Positions 53,550 to 64,000 of a DNA stretch of 64,000 bases are shown here, piece after piece. The notes under the pieces are model-generated. The model did no database searches. It was given only the letters and a program-made list of their open reading frames with translations, and was not told where the DNA came from. A program made the position numbers and the translations under genes. How positions within the stretch are numbered: the stretch's first letter is position 1; each line of letters opens with the position of its first letter. This stretch comes from Leuctra nigra (taxonomy: Eukaryota; Arthropoda; Insecta; Plecoptera; Leuctridae), in assembly GCA_934045905.1 (NCBI GenBank), contig OW203768.1:27681060-27745059 (forward strand), given 5' to 3'.

Positions 53550-54404
53550 CAATTGGAAGTGGGCTCATACATATTCTTGCAGTACTGTTAATATGGCGAT
53601 ATTAGACTGGTATCTTTTCATAATTTGATCTTGACTGAAGGAAATCATGAAACGTTGTCAAATAATTACTAACTAATGGAACACAATTATATATTTTTGA
53701 AGTGTCAAGTGTATAAAGTTAAATTTTTTAATAGAAATTCAATATGACTGTCTTCTTTGTGAAATGTATTTTTATAAAATGTGTATTAATAGAAATTGTT
53801 ACATGATGAGAAGGTATAACGCATGAGACTTAATTATATTCACCACGAAACAATATTACGAAGATTACTATTGTGTATATTTATAGAAAGCATAGACAAC
53901 AAGTTTCATAGCGTATATATTCATATAGAAAATATTTTACAGAAGGTATGTATAATATGTACCTAATTGAAAGATGTTTCCCTATTATTCTAAACATTCA
54001 AAATGACGGTTGTATATAAATGGCACATGCTTATGAATAGAAAAATGTCTTTAAAAAAACGATGCGCCAAGTCCTTTTGTAAAGTATTTCTCGGTGTTTA
54101 TACTTTTATTTCAAAGATACGATTAAATATTTGGAAATGTCATTGACTTGGCTCCTTTTTTGATATCACTCCTTTTCGGTGTTGAATTTTTTTAAAGTAA
54201 AGAGACTTGGCTGCCTTTTTTACACGGAGTGTTTTTTTCTGGGATATCACTTCTTTTGTTAGTTTATTCATACAGCTTGTAGCACAGCTTGTGTCCGTGC
54301 AAGAACTTATTTCTTTAAAAAAATACGCCTATGCCGATTTGGATACTTAGAAAAGTTGCGTTTGGTATACAAGATTAAAATAATTATCCAAGAAGAATAG
54401 CTTT

Positions 54405-54960
54405 AAGTTTCGTTACAATCGGTCCAGCCGTTTTCGATATATGACGTCACTTCCGGTTTTAGCAATGGCGGCCGAAAATAATGTCGTCTTGAATTCATAA
54501 TTATTACTCCTACACATTTCCAAAATTTGGTTGCAATCGGTACAGCCGTTTTTGATATATGACGTCACTTCCGGTTTTAACAATGGCGGCCGAAAATAAT
54601 GTCGTCTTGAATTCATAATTATTAGTACAACACATTTCCAAAATTTGGTTGCAATCGGTACAGCCATTTTCGATATATGACGTCACTTCCGGTTTTAACA
54701 ATGGCGGCCGAAAATAATGTCGTCTTGAATTCATAATTATTAGTACAACACATTTCCAAAATTTGATTGCAATCGGTACAGCCATTTTCGATATTTGACG
54801 TCACTTCCGGTTTTAACAATGGCGGCCGAAAATAATGTCGTCTTGAATTCATAATTATTAGTCCAACACATTTCCAAACTTAGGTTGCAATCGGTACAAC
54901 CGTTTACGATATATGACGTCACTTCCGGTTTTAAAAATGGCCGCCGAGAACACTGCAACC
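54405..54960. repeat. 118-bp tandem array, about 4.6 units
   Basis: GAATTC recurs at 54491, 54609, 54727 and 54845, exactly 118 bp apart. Each unit has TGACGTCACTTCCGGTTTTA, CAATGGCGGCCG and CAATCGGTACAGCC. Because 118 is not a multiple of three, overlapping minus-strand ORFs arise in successive frames; they are not genes. Confidence 0.9.
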
Positions 54961-56011
54961 TTGAATTTATAATTATTTACAAAGTACGTTTACTTATATC
55001 TATTTTAAAGTATAAAGTGGTGAATTTAGCGTCATTTAGCATATTTATGACGTCATTTCCGGTATAGGTCATAAAATGTGTGACGTCATTTCCGGTTTCG
55101 ATATTTGAATCATCAAATATTACTGATTACATAAAGTTGACCGTCTAAATCGTTTAGCGCTGGTTTTGTTCTAATCTGTTTAGCCGTTTTTGAGACATGA
55201 TGTCACTTCCGGTTTCAAAATGGCGGCTTCCGGTTGGTTTTATAACAAGTCAAATGAAATATCAAAAGTACAAACGTTACATAAATATCAAGACAATCGG
55301 ATCAACAGTTGTTGCTGAAATGCAAATCGATGTATATTAAATTTCATGACGTCATTTCCGGTTTATTTAAAATAATGTTCAGTCTTTTGATATTGATAAT
55401 CCATATAGATGACCGTCTGAAACGATTGGCGCAAATTTCGTTCCGATCGGTCCAACCGTTGACGAGATATGACGTCACTTCCGGTTTCAAAATGGCGGCA
55501 CAAAAAATTCATGGGGACAAGGTTAAATCAGACGCCAAAAGTGCACACGTGGTAAAAATGTGAGATCAATCGGTTCAGCCGCTTAGGCTGTGGCCTGTTT
55601 ACCGGATTTGAGCTCCAGCCTACTACTACTAAGATTATTATTATGAAAACCGCCCTAAAACACAGTTTTCACGGCCCTCTAGCGCGCAAAGGGCGTAACC
55701 TATTGTTCCCAAATTTAGTATATGTTGTAGGGTGGGCCATAGCTCGAAATTAAGATATTTCGCAACAATGTGAGATTTCTCAATTTTAAGATCCAGTAGG
55801 CCGAAAATGCCACTTTGATGCTTACAGTAAAAGTGGGTTTGCTCCAGCCTTTATATGAGAGTGTGCGCGCGCCGTACGACTTGGCTGGCGTGGAGCGACC
55901 GCTCCACTAGATTAATTGGTAAAATTATAGCATCGTGGTATAGTTGAATAGTGTTGTATCGCCTCTCCTTTTTGTGTATAATATTTTTTTGATATATAAA
56001 CCATATATATA

Positions 56012-56835
56012 CCGGGTGGCGCAAAAAAATCCCCCTGATTGAGAGGTCACTATATCGAAACTATTATAGATAGGATTATGAAATTTGTACACATATTAGA
56101 AAACATACCAAAATATAATATGTGCAAGTTTAAAAAACATTACTATTGTAGGAAAAAAGTTACAGACGATCAAATTTGGTTGTCAAAAAATTGATTAAAC
56201 GGAGCTCAAATAGCGCGCGTCGAGAAAATTTTCAATGGCCGGGACGCTGTTTCTTCAAAACTACTTACGACATCAAGCTGAAAATTTCAAATTATATTGA
56301 AAATATTTTAAGATCGATTGTGTAAAAATTTCAGTCAATTTAAATGAATGGAACGAAATTATGGTATCTTGAAGTTGAGCTTAAAATCAGAAAACGAAGA
56401 TTATTTCTAAACTTTTATTACACACGTTATAAATGTGATTCTTTTCCCACTATTCTGTTTTCATGCTCAACTTCAAGATTCCATAATTTTCGTTCCTTTC
56501 ATTTAAATTGATTGAAATTTTTACACAATCGATCTTAATTTATTTTGAATATAATTTGAAATTTTCAGCTTGATATCGTACGAAGTTTTGAAGAAACAGC
56601 GTCCCGGCCATTGGAAGTTTTCTCGACGCGCGCTATTTGAGCTCGGTTTAATCAATTTTTTGACAACCAAATTTGAACCGTTGTAACTTTTTTCCTACAA
56701 TAGTAATGTTTTTGAAACTTGCACATATAAAATTTTGGTATGTTTTCTAATATGTGTACAAATTTCAGAATCCTATCTATAATAGTTTGATATAGTGACC
56801 TATCAATCAGGGGGATTTTTTTTTGCGCCACGCGG
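56012..56835. repeat. 824-bp palindromic element
   Basis: The arms of about 400 bp start CCGGGTGGCGCAAAAAAAT and end with the inverse; flanks are TATA on both sides, fitting a TA target duplication. Foldback relative of a Tc1/mariner-like element. Confidence 0.75.
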
Positions 56836-57247
56836 TATATCACTATATGCCATATTAAATCGCATGCAGTATGAAAGCTCGTTAATCAACGCGTTACACT
56901 GAGCGTTTTCCTAGTTATACCTAGTTATATGATATGGTTATCATATATGATTATTATTTGTTTAGAAATCGTATGGAGAAATGTCGCCGGATTTGGTTTA
57001 TTGCACACGATGGCATTCTACGGCATCTACATTCTATTTACTAGTGCACACATCTATACAATCATTTGGGGTGAGTCGAAATGCACACAAAACTTTAAGT
57101 ATTATAAGTCGATTTGTTTATTAAGCGAGCAGAGAGAAACTTATGGCTTAAATATCTGATTTGTTTGTTTGTTTGTTTGTTTGTTTGTATTTTTCGCATT
57201 ATATTTTTAAAGAAGTAAAGGACCAGGTACATTTCTTCCCAAAAGGG
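56836..57247. other. H2-type 3' end and spacer
   Basis: A hairpin AACGCGTTACACTGAGCGTT with CCTAG|T ends at 56914. A (GTTT)n microsatellite lies at 57161-57187. No gene. Confidence 0.5.
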
Positions 57248-57677
57248 TAATAGGGAAGTCTCATGAAATTTTATTCTAGTAAATTTCTATAAATAAACAC
57301 AAATAATAATGACAAATACACTTATTACCTATGAAATCTTAAATTTTCATTCATAAAAATCGAGTTCAAATATCATAGGATTTTTGGCGGGAAAAACGGC
57401 CTGTAACAAGAATCAGAACTGTGATGTCATTTCCAAGTCATTAACATTGTGTTGACATGGGGATTCCCTTGTTGCCATGGCAATATAGCAAACTGTGATG
57501 TCATTGCCAATTTTCCTGTTTTTAAATAAGAGGAGATCTATCAAACTTTGTAAATTAATTACATGAGAACTATTCGTCCAACAACAAAAATAATACCACA
57601 TCTGTGTTCAGCAACATCTCAACTTTCATAAAATAAATATTATTCTGAATTCAAATCTTCACGAGACTTCCCTATTA
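57248..57677. mobile_element. 430-bp MITE, copy 1
   Basis: Ends AATAGGGAAGTCTCATGAA and inverse, flanked by TA. Nearly identical to 61730-62157. Confidence 0.8.
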
Positions 57678-58009
57678 CTTAACAGTGCATATGAGTAATG
57701 ATTTCCATCAAAATCGGTATATTAATTTCATTAAGTTTGTATTTGCTCGGTAATATGAAAGAAACTCAACTCTACGAGTAAGTGCCAATAAAACTGGAAT
57801 CGTTTAACCGATCATCACCAAATTTTGCATTGTCATTGGAACCAGCATTATAAGTGTTTCTTGACAAATCTTTAATAATTTTCAAGAGTAATGGACATTT
57901 TACTGACATCTTTATGCTTAATTTAAAATATATGTCAAAATGTACATCAAAACATTAAGTTTTTATCATTGCCTCTTTGATAAATCTTTTAGTTTAGATT
58001 TAGTGGACC
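57678..58009. other. Gene-free stretch
   Basis: AT-rich; nothing recognised. Confidence 0.4.
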
Positions 58010-60970
58010 TTGAATAAGATTATCTACAAAAAAAACGCGTTGGCCATATCGACGGCGTATATGAATTTTCTCGCCTTTGACGTTGATTCATGCGTAAACA
58101 AATTGAAAAGCGATTGTGCAAGGACTTAGCCCTGTGGCTTATCGATATTCAGTTTTTTAACAACGTGCTGCAATTCGTCGATTTTGAATATCTGGAAGTA
58201 TCGATTGCTGAGCATTTTACTGATGAGGTTGCACAATTTCAATCAGTTTTCTCAGCAACCATTTCTTCCACACTGGGTCGTAGGCGGCTGTTAAGTCAAT
58301 GAAGGCTCTGGCTGTTTTTATTTTCCTTTAGAAACCACTCTCGGTATAGGTAGTTATAGCTATAACTTGATCAATGCAATTTTACCTTTTAGTCGGGTTA
58401 CCAGTGTAACGTTTTGTACGATTTTTAGGATCTTCGGGGAAAAGGTTGCCACCCAATGCCATTTGATAAAGCATGATTTTAGATGTATGAAAAGTGGAGT
58501 TGGCAACCTGGCAACCATGTACGGGGGCGGGGGCGGAGGGATCTGGGGCCACTTTCCAAAACTTCAACGGCTTCAAATAATTTATAAATAATTAGGTATA
58601 CCAAAATTTGATCGAGGGATTTCAAAATAAAATTAAACAAATTTGAAAAGCTGACGTCTTGGAAAAATTGTGTTTTATTTATACTTTTGTACATACTGAA
58701 TATCGTGGGCCAAATAAAAAATTTCGTTTAAAACAAATTTTATAGCCACGACAATGCTTGATTGAATATTTTTTGGAAAAAAAATCGGTGCAACAATACT
58801 CTGTATAGACGAGTTTATGTAAAAGTGTATGTAATTGATGTGAAACGATGAAAAAACACCCTCTAAAACATATGAAAAGTTCTAAAAAATTTTATAAGGG
58901 TGGTTGGGCCAAATTTCTAAATTTTGAAAAACTCTGGTTGTCATTATCAAATTATTAATTAATATCAACCTTCGAGTAGCATATCAAATGAAATCTTATG
59001 ATAAGTGCATCATATAAAAACCAATGTGTTCATTAAAAAGGTCATATAATGGTCATGAGAGGCCCTTACGTGGTAAAAAAACCAATTTTACAGTTTCCAA
59101 GGACATTTGCCATTATATCATCATTAAATACTTTTTTAATAAAAATCGATTCGAATAGATGAAGTTTATGGCATATAAAAATTCACAAAAATTCTTTTAC
59201 CGTGAGTGAGCCAATTATTTTTTTAATTTAATTTTAAATAGTGATTTTTTATGAAGGAAAAAGCAAATATATAAAGCTTTAAATGACAGATATGCGCACT
59301 GAGGATAAGTATATTAATATTTAAATATCAAGAAAATAATACAATTAGACTAACACTACCATATTTAATGTATAAAGCTTTCATACACGTATATTCAGGT
59401 CGATTATCCTTCATTTGATACTATACCTTTAATTTTTCTTCAAAACAATGTCACGATTTTGAAATGGTATTAATAATTAATTGGCTCACCCACGGTTAAA
59501 TAATTTTTCTGAATTTTTTATATGCCATTAACTACATCTCTTAAGATCGAATGGTATCAAAAAGTATGATTTTACTTTAATAAATGATGTCACATTGTCA
59601 AATAAATACATTGGCATTTAAAATTGGCATTTTGACAACGTTTTGGCCGCTCATGACATTTGTATGACAATTTTATTTGTCATACTTGTTTTGTTGCATT
59701 TATCTTCAGCTTTAATTTGATATTCTACTCAACTATGTTGATATAAATTGATAATTTGATAATGACAACAATGAGTTTTTCATAATTAAGAAATTTGGCC
59801 CAACCACCCTAATAAAAATTCGGAGAACTTTTGATATGTAACAAAAATAAAAATCTTAATTTGAAGTTATTTGCCAGATTCATTGGCCCATTCACGATTA
59901 AATAATTTTTGAGACCATTTGGTATGATAAACAGAATTATTTCGGACCGAATAATATAAAAAGTACCTACGTTATTATCTCTATATTTGTCCATTTACAC
60001 TTATAAAATGAGATTTTGACCACATTTTGACTCCTGTATCAACTTTATAATGGTGATATAATATATGTTTATTAGTTTTACTAATCATATGATTTAATTT
60101 GATATGCTAATCGCCTAGGTTGATATAATTTGATTATATAATAATGGCAACAATGACTTTTTGAATAATTTTGCATTTTGGCCACCCACCCTAATCAAAT
60201 TTTGGATTTATTTTGATATGTTATAGAGGGTATTTTTATGAATCGATTAAAATCAAAAAAGCCTTTTGTTTGGGTCAAAGAGTTTAGCCTCTTGACTATC
60301 AATTGACTAGGTACTGATTCTTCTTTTACAAAAACTCGTCTATACAGAGTATTGTTGCGCCGATTTTTAATTTCAAAAAAATATTCGATCAAGCATTGTC
60401 GTGGCTATAACATTTGTTTGAAATTAATTTTTATATTTGGCCTACGTTGTTTAGTATGTACAAAAGTATTAATAAAACGCTTTTTTCCCATTATGACAGC
60501 TTTTCAATTTTTTAAAATATTTTATTTTAAACTCATTGATCAAATTTTGGCATACCTAATTATTTCAGGAATTATTTGAAGCCGTTGAAGTTTTGGAAAG
60601 TGACCCCCAGACCCTTCCGCCCCCGTCCCTGTATTGCCAGGCTGCCACCTCCACTTGTCATACATCTAAAATCATATTTTATCAAATGATATTGGGTGGC
60701 AACCTCCTCCACGAAGACCCTAAAAAACGAAAAAACGTTTCACTGGTAACCCGACTATTTTATGAAACCCGATTATTCAGGTGGAATTACTTTCTCAATA
60801 TCCGGACTAATTCGATTACGCAGTAGTAGTCTTTCTAACACCTTGAAGCTAACAGAAAGCTGAGCAAAGAGGCGATTACTTTCAGATAGATCGCGTGGCT
60901 TCCCTGGCTTTAGAAGTGAATAATTTTTTGTATTTTTAAAAGGAGCTGGATGTTTGCTTGTTTCAAGTGT
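58010..60970 (-). pseudogene. Jockey-like LINE RT gene split by a long-TIR element
   Basis: The upstream piece (60970-60757) reads KNYSLLKPGKPRDLSESNRL and VSFKVLERLLLRNRISPDIE, ending in PPE-stop-SGF. The downstream piece (58390-58010) reads CIDQVIAITTY, then KTARAFIDLTAAYDPVWKKW (motif A), LISKMLSNRYFQIF and RKFIYAVDMANAF (motif C, normally ADD). Both are in the same order and strand, so a LINE was interrupted by the element at 58391-60756. Stops and frameshifts make it dead. Confidence 0.8.
58391..60756. mobile_element. 2.37-kb element with TIRs of about 450 bp
   Basis: The left end AGTCGGGTTACCAGTG and right end CACTGGTAACCCGACT are inverse; similarity continues inward through GACGAGTTT...TATACAGAGTATTGTTG, about 450 bp on each side with indels. 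The interior (58820-60330) is AT-rich and contains no transposase ORF. It interrupts a LINE RT gene, flanked by A-rich sequence (AAAA/AAA). Confidence 0.8.
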
Positions 60971-61729
60971 GCAAGTATGTATGAGGGTAATTCCAAAAGA
61001 AAGAGAGAACCCATTTTCGGCGACCATCTCCGATTTTAATGAAATTTGGTATGTGTATTCATATCATGATGGAGAGTAATTGTGAATTTTTTCAGAATTT
61101 TTCACCTCTAATTCTCGGAATTATGGCGTCAGCAAAACTCGACCCTTTTGATGGGCAAACAGGTGTAAATTTACGGTTTATTGAATAACTTCGCCCCTGT
61201 TTGAGATACAGAGCTGCAATTGGTCTTAAAATACTCGTATTGAATCCACCTTCAATATTATGGTAAACAAAAAAAAAATTAATAAAGCAAAAATTTCTTC
61301 GGTCGAATGTTGAAAAGGTCAAAGGTCATTTGACAAAAAACGTAATCACCGATTTCTTTCAAATTTTGCAGGGATGAACTACAGATATGTAGTGAGGTTC
61401 CCAGAAAATTTCAGAGTGGGCTTCTTATAGACTTCGGAGAAATTAATTATTTTGCTCGGTGATGCACGAAATGACGGGTTTTTGCGCCTCCACTCCGCTA
61501 GTACGGGTGAGCGGTGCGAAGTTCAAAAGTGAAAAACACAAATACGTCATCACCGATTATATTCAAATTATTTGCACATGAACTACACATATGTAGTAAG
61601 ATTTGTAGAAAATTTCAAGCTGGGTTGTCCATAGACTTCTTAGAAATTAATTGGTCTGTTCGTTGAGTATTCTGAAAAGTTTTTCGTCTTTTCAATCGAA
61701 GTTCACGAAGTTCAAAGTTATATCACACA
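60971..61729. other. Gene-free stretch
   Basis: Contains two similar segments (about 61320-61440 and 61530-61650: CGTAATCACCGATT / CGTCATCACCGATT, GAACTACA-ATATGTAGT), perhaps an old duplication. No coding signal. Confidence 0.4.
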
Positions 61730-62157
61730 ATAGGGAAGTCTCATGAAATTTTATTCTAGTAAATTTCTATAAATAAACACAAATAATAATGACAAATACA
61801 CTTATTACCTGTGAAATCTTAAATTTTCATTCATAAAAATCGAGTTCAAATATCATATGATTTTTGGCGGGAAAAACGGCCTTTAACAAGAATCAGAACT
61901 GTGATGTCATTTCCAAGTCTTGAACATTGTGTTGACATGGGGATTCCCTTGTTGCCATGGCAATATAGCAAACTGTGATGTCATTGCCAATTTTCCTGTT
62001 TTTAAATGAGAGGAGATCTATCAAACTTTGTAAATTAATTACATGAGAACTATTCGTCCAACAACAAAAATAATACCACATCTGTGTTCAGCAACATCTC
62101 AACTTTCATAAAATAAATATTATTCTGAATTCTAATCTTCACGAGACTTCCCTATTT
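61730..62157. mobile_element. 430-bp MITE, copy 2
   Basis: Same element as 57248-57677 with only a few substitutions, which implies recent activity. 62158-62538 after it holds nothing recognised. Confidence 0.8.
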
Positions 62158-62538
62158 ATTCCAACACAGATTGCTTTCACATTTGGTGTACATTATTGAC
62201 ACAATGATGTTAGGCTTACGGAAAATTTTAAGTAGTGTGTACATACTTCAATGATAATAAATAATCTTACAAGCAGAGTAGAAGGTCCTTCCACACTGAA
62301 GATTATATTGTGCATTGAATTTGCAATGTATTTAAATTGCATTGGTACATTATAATTACATAGATGTTTAGTTTCAAACAGAAGACTTACCTACTTGTCC
62401 CTGTTTTGTGTCCACGTGTATGTCGTCTCTACATGTGTTTTCCGATAAATGTCAAATTAGATGTGAAGTATGGATAATGTTTTTGGATAATGTTTAGGCG
62501 TTACACAGCGATTCGAAATGTTCATCCACATGAATCAA

Positions 62539-63999
62539 TTATTTGCTTGGAACCACACGTACGTTTACAGTTTGAGATAACGATGAATATTGTTTCACTT
62601 GAAGACTGTCTTCAGATGTGGGTACGAAAGAGTGCAGGCTTCTAGTTCCAGCAATTGGCTTGAGATATTTGAAACGGTCAATCAGAAAATTCCGGTTAGT
62701 TTCAATTTCTTCCTGTGAAACGAATTGAACTGTGATGTTTGTTGGAGTATTTTGTGCCCAGGTGAAGAGGTCCAGTGGAGTCGCGATCTGATCCTCGTAG
62801 GGTCTCTGAAGACTTGCTCTTGCTGCCAGCCGCTTCACGCAACCCCCAACGCCATCGCAAGGCCCCTTACCGTGCGAAGTCGCGAAGAAGTGCCATTCAG
62901 CAGCAATGTCAAAATCTTTCTTATGGAGGCAAAGATTTATGAAGTTTTTCTTGTTTTTATATTGGGCCGCAGAACCGTCTGAGAAGTATATGATTTTAGT
63001 TATGGTAGGAATTTTGTTTTGAAGTAAAGGAATTAAACGTTTCTGGAAAGAATTCACTAAAACTGTGTCATGTGACAGAGAATCGGATATGAATACAAAG
63101 CTGGAGTGTGTGAGGATATTGTCTTGTAGATAATAGCATACGAAAGGATGGAGGGTGGCTTGACTATTGTTCCAATGATAGCCTTGTGCGGCGTCTTGAA
63201 GCACAAAACTATAATTCTCTGCAAAGTCTCCAGATATTATCACTTCACCTGGACTGAGGTTTGATTTTGATGTTTTAAGGAATTCTGATTGCTGCTTGGC
63301 GATGAAGTCATGTGTACGCAAAGTCACTAGTTTTTCAATGAATATTTCAATAAACTCCTCCGCCGACTTCTGAATTGTGTCGAGAGTGCATCGATCAGTG
63401 CTTTGCCACTGCTTGTAACATATTTGATCAATGAATTGTTCTTCGAATACTCGCTGCAGTTCGTCTCGCAGGAGCTCTGTTCCTGGACACGTGTCACAGG
63501 TCCCCAGGTGGCACTCGGGTTGAGGCGGCTCACACATGGTCAGTTCCAGGGCGTCGGAGAAGGTCTGCAAGTGGATGGTATTGCCGGCTGTGAGGGATGG
63601 CAGTTTGGCTCCCACCATCATCAGCTTGACGTTCTGATGAACAGTGCAGACGCACACTGTGTGAGTTCCTGCTGCTCCAGGTAAAATACAGTGCTTCGGA
63701 CGCAGTTCCGCAAACTTTGAAAAACCTATTTTTATAGTAGGGTTCTGCTCTTTAAAATGACGGTGTATTTCTTTTAAGTTAGCCAGAATCAATCTCTTTT
63801 GACGATGCACTCGACTTCCTCCTTCATTAACAGAGACGAAGTCTTTCTTACCGGGCATCAGTCGGCTCACCTCGTCGTCTTCATAAAAGGCACTAACAAG
63901 TTTGATTGTTTCATCCGGTAATGTTGGTCCAGGTTTGGGATTTGGTGACACGAATATTCCTTTTTCTGCAACCAGCTTCTTTACCTTCGTTGCCAAGTA
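62539..63999 (-). CDS. Large protein of a widespread transposon-linked family, N-terminus off window
   Basis: About 485 residues open to the window edge; no ATG is needed inside, and the first listed codon is TTG, so it is 5'-partial. It has a Cys-rich region (HTVCVCTVHQN at about 112, then CHLGTCDTC at about 162-170). The most conserved-looking part follows: SGDFAENYSF (D257), IIYFSDGSAAQYKNKKNF (D340), then EWHFFATSHGKGPCDGVGG (E367/D381). The acidic residues are spaced like a DDE/RNase H-fold nuclease, so it may be a transposase or a gene derived from one. Similar proteins are scattered in arthropod and cnidarian genomes. No frameshift is visible, so it may be active or domesticated. Confidence 0.6.
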   Translation of the reverse strand, partial: YLATKVKKLVAEKGIFVSPNPKPGPTLPDETIKLVSAFYEDDEVSRLMPGKKDFVSVNEGGSRVHRQKRLILANLKEIHRHFKEQNPTIKIGFSKFAELRPKHCILPGAAGTHTVCVCTVHQNVKLMMVGAKLPSLTAGNTIHLQTFSDALELTMCEPPQPECHLGTCDTCPGTELLRDELQRVFEEQFIDQICYKQWQSTDRCTLDTIQKSAEEFIEIFIEKLVTLRTHDFIAKQQSEFLKTSKSNLSPGEVIISGDFAENYSFVLQDAAQGYHWNNSQATLHPFVCYYLQDNILTHSSFVFISDSLSHDTVLVNSFQKRLIPLLQNKIPTITKIIYFSDGSAAQYKNKKNFINLCLHKKDFDIAAEWHFFATSHGKGPCDGVGGCVKRLAARASLQRPYEDQIATPLDLFTWAQNTPTNITVQFVSQEEIETNRNFLIDRFKYLKPIAGTRSLHSFVPTSEDSLQVKQYSSLSQTVNVRVVPSK

Positions 64000-64000
64000 A

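Larger units (their letters stand above)
52965..55911 (+). mobile_element. H1 transposon, 2.95 kb, plus orientation
   Basis: Foldback 52965-54244 (TCCCAGAAAAAAACACTCCG and inverse), arm 54245-55911 ending in the hairpin and CTAGA (55907-55911). Its foldback interior is interrupted by a SINE at 53360. The arm contains a 118-bp tandem array. It is the inverted counterpart of 28424-30999. Confidence 0.7.

Noticed and set aside
54413..54958. Overlapping minus-strand ORFs of 72-91 aa with shared sequence
   Set aside because: They are translations of a 118-bp noncoding tandem repeat in successive frames.

Overview
The window is eukaryotic DNA, most likely from an insect or another arthropod. The evidence is short GT-AG introns, AT-rich spacers, LINE, Penelope-like and Ty3/Gypsy remnants, a tRNA-derived SINE and dense inverted-repeat transposons. 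I cannot name the species; a hemipteran would fit but is a guess.

Region 1 (about 9.5-24.6 kb) is a nearly complete Maverick/Polinton (adintovirus-type) element, an integrating virus-like transposon. Leftward genes are a protein-primed family B DNA polymerase, an acidic unknown protein and a membrane-anchored unknown protein. Rightward genes are a packaging ATPase, a pX-like basic protein, an unknown gene, a retroviral-type integrase with chromodomain, a minor capsid (penton-like) protein, a pVI-like protein, a double-jelly-roll major capsid protein, a BIR-domain (IAP-like) protein, an adenain-like cysteine protease and two related unknown proteins. The two arms diverge from a palindromic TATA region near 15.2 kb. 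The gene set would replicate (polymerase), integrate (integrase), package (ATPase), build and mature the particle (capsid proteins, pVI/pX, protease) and perhaps block host cell death (BIR protein). The copy is decaying: the polymerase and one small gene have frameshifts, and three genes have in-frame stops. Terminal inverted repeats were not found by eye, so the exact ends are unresolved.

Region 2 (1-9.5 kb) starts with a second, more eroded and inverted Maverick fragment (BIR then protease on the minus strand). A tandemly duplicated unknown gene unit follows (2.1-2.3 kb each, minus strand). A 1.29-kb transposon sits at the junction of the two units, and the adjacent junction is the empty site. 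A Ty3/Gypsy RT/RNase H scrap and a small two-exon ORF with a LINE-like tail follow.

Region 3 (24.6-62.2 kb) is gene-poor and made largely of nested mobile elements. A main family (called H1 here) has a foldback 5' part and a 3' arm of ETS/CRE-like motif modules ending in a hairpin plus CTAGA; at least five copies occur in both orientations and give kilobase-scale inverted repeats. A second family (H2) has classic Helitron-like 3' ends. Also present are a Penelope-like RT with GIY-YIG domain, several LINE RT fragments (one split by a 2.37-kb long-TIR element), a YqaJ-type exonuclease pseudogene, a SINE insertion with an empty paralogous site, and smaller palindromic elements.

Region 4 (62.5-64 kb) holds a large open minus-strand ORF of a widespread, probably transposon-linked family with DDE-like spacing; its N-terminus lies beyond the window.
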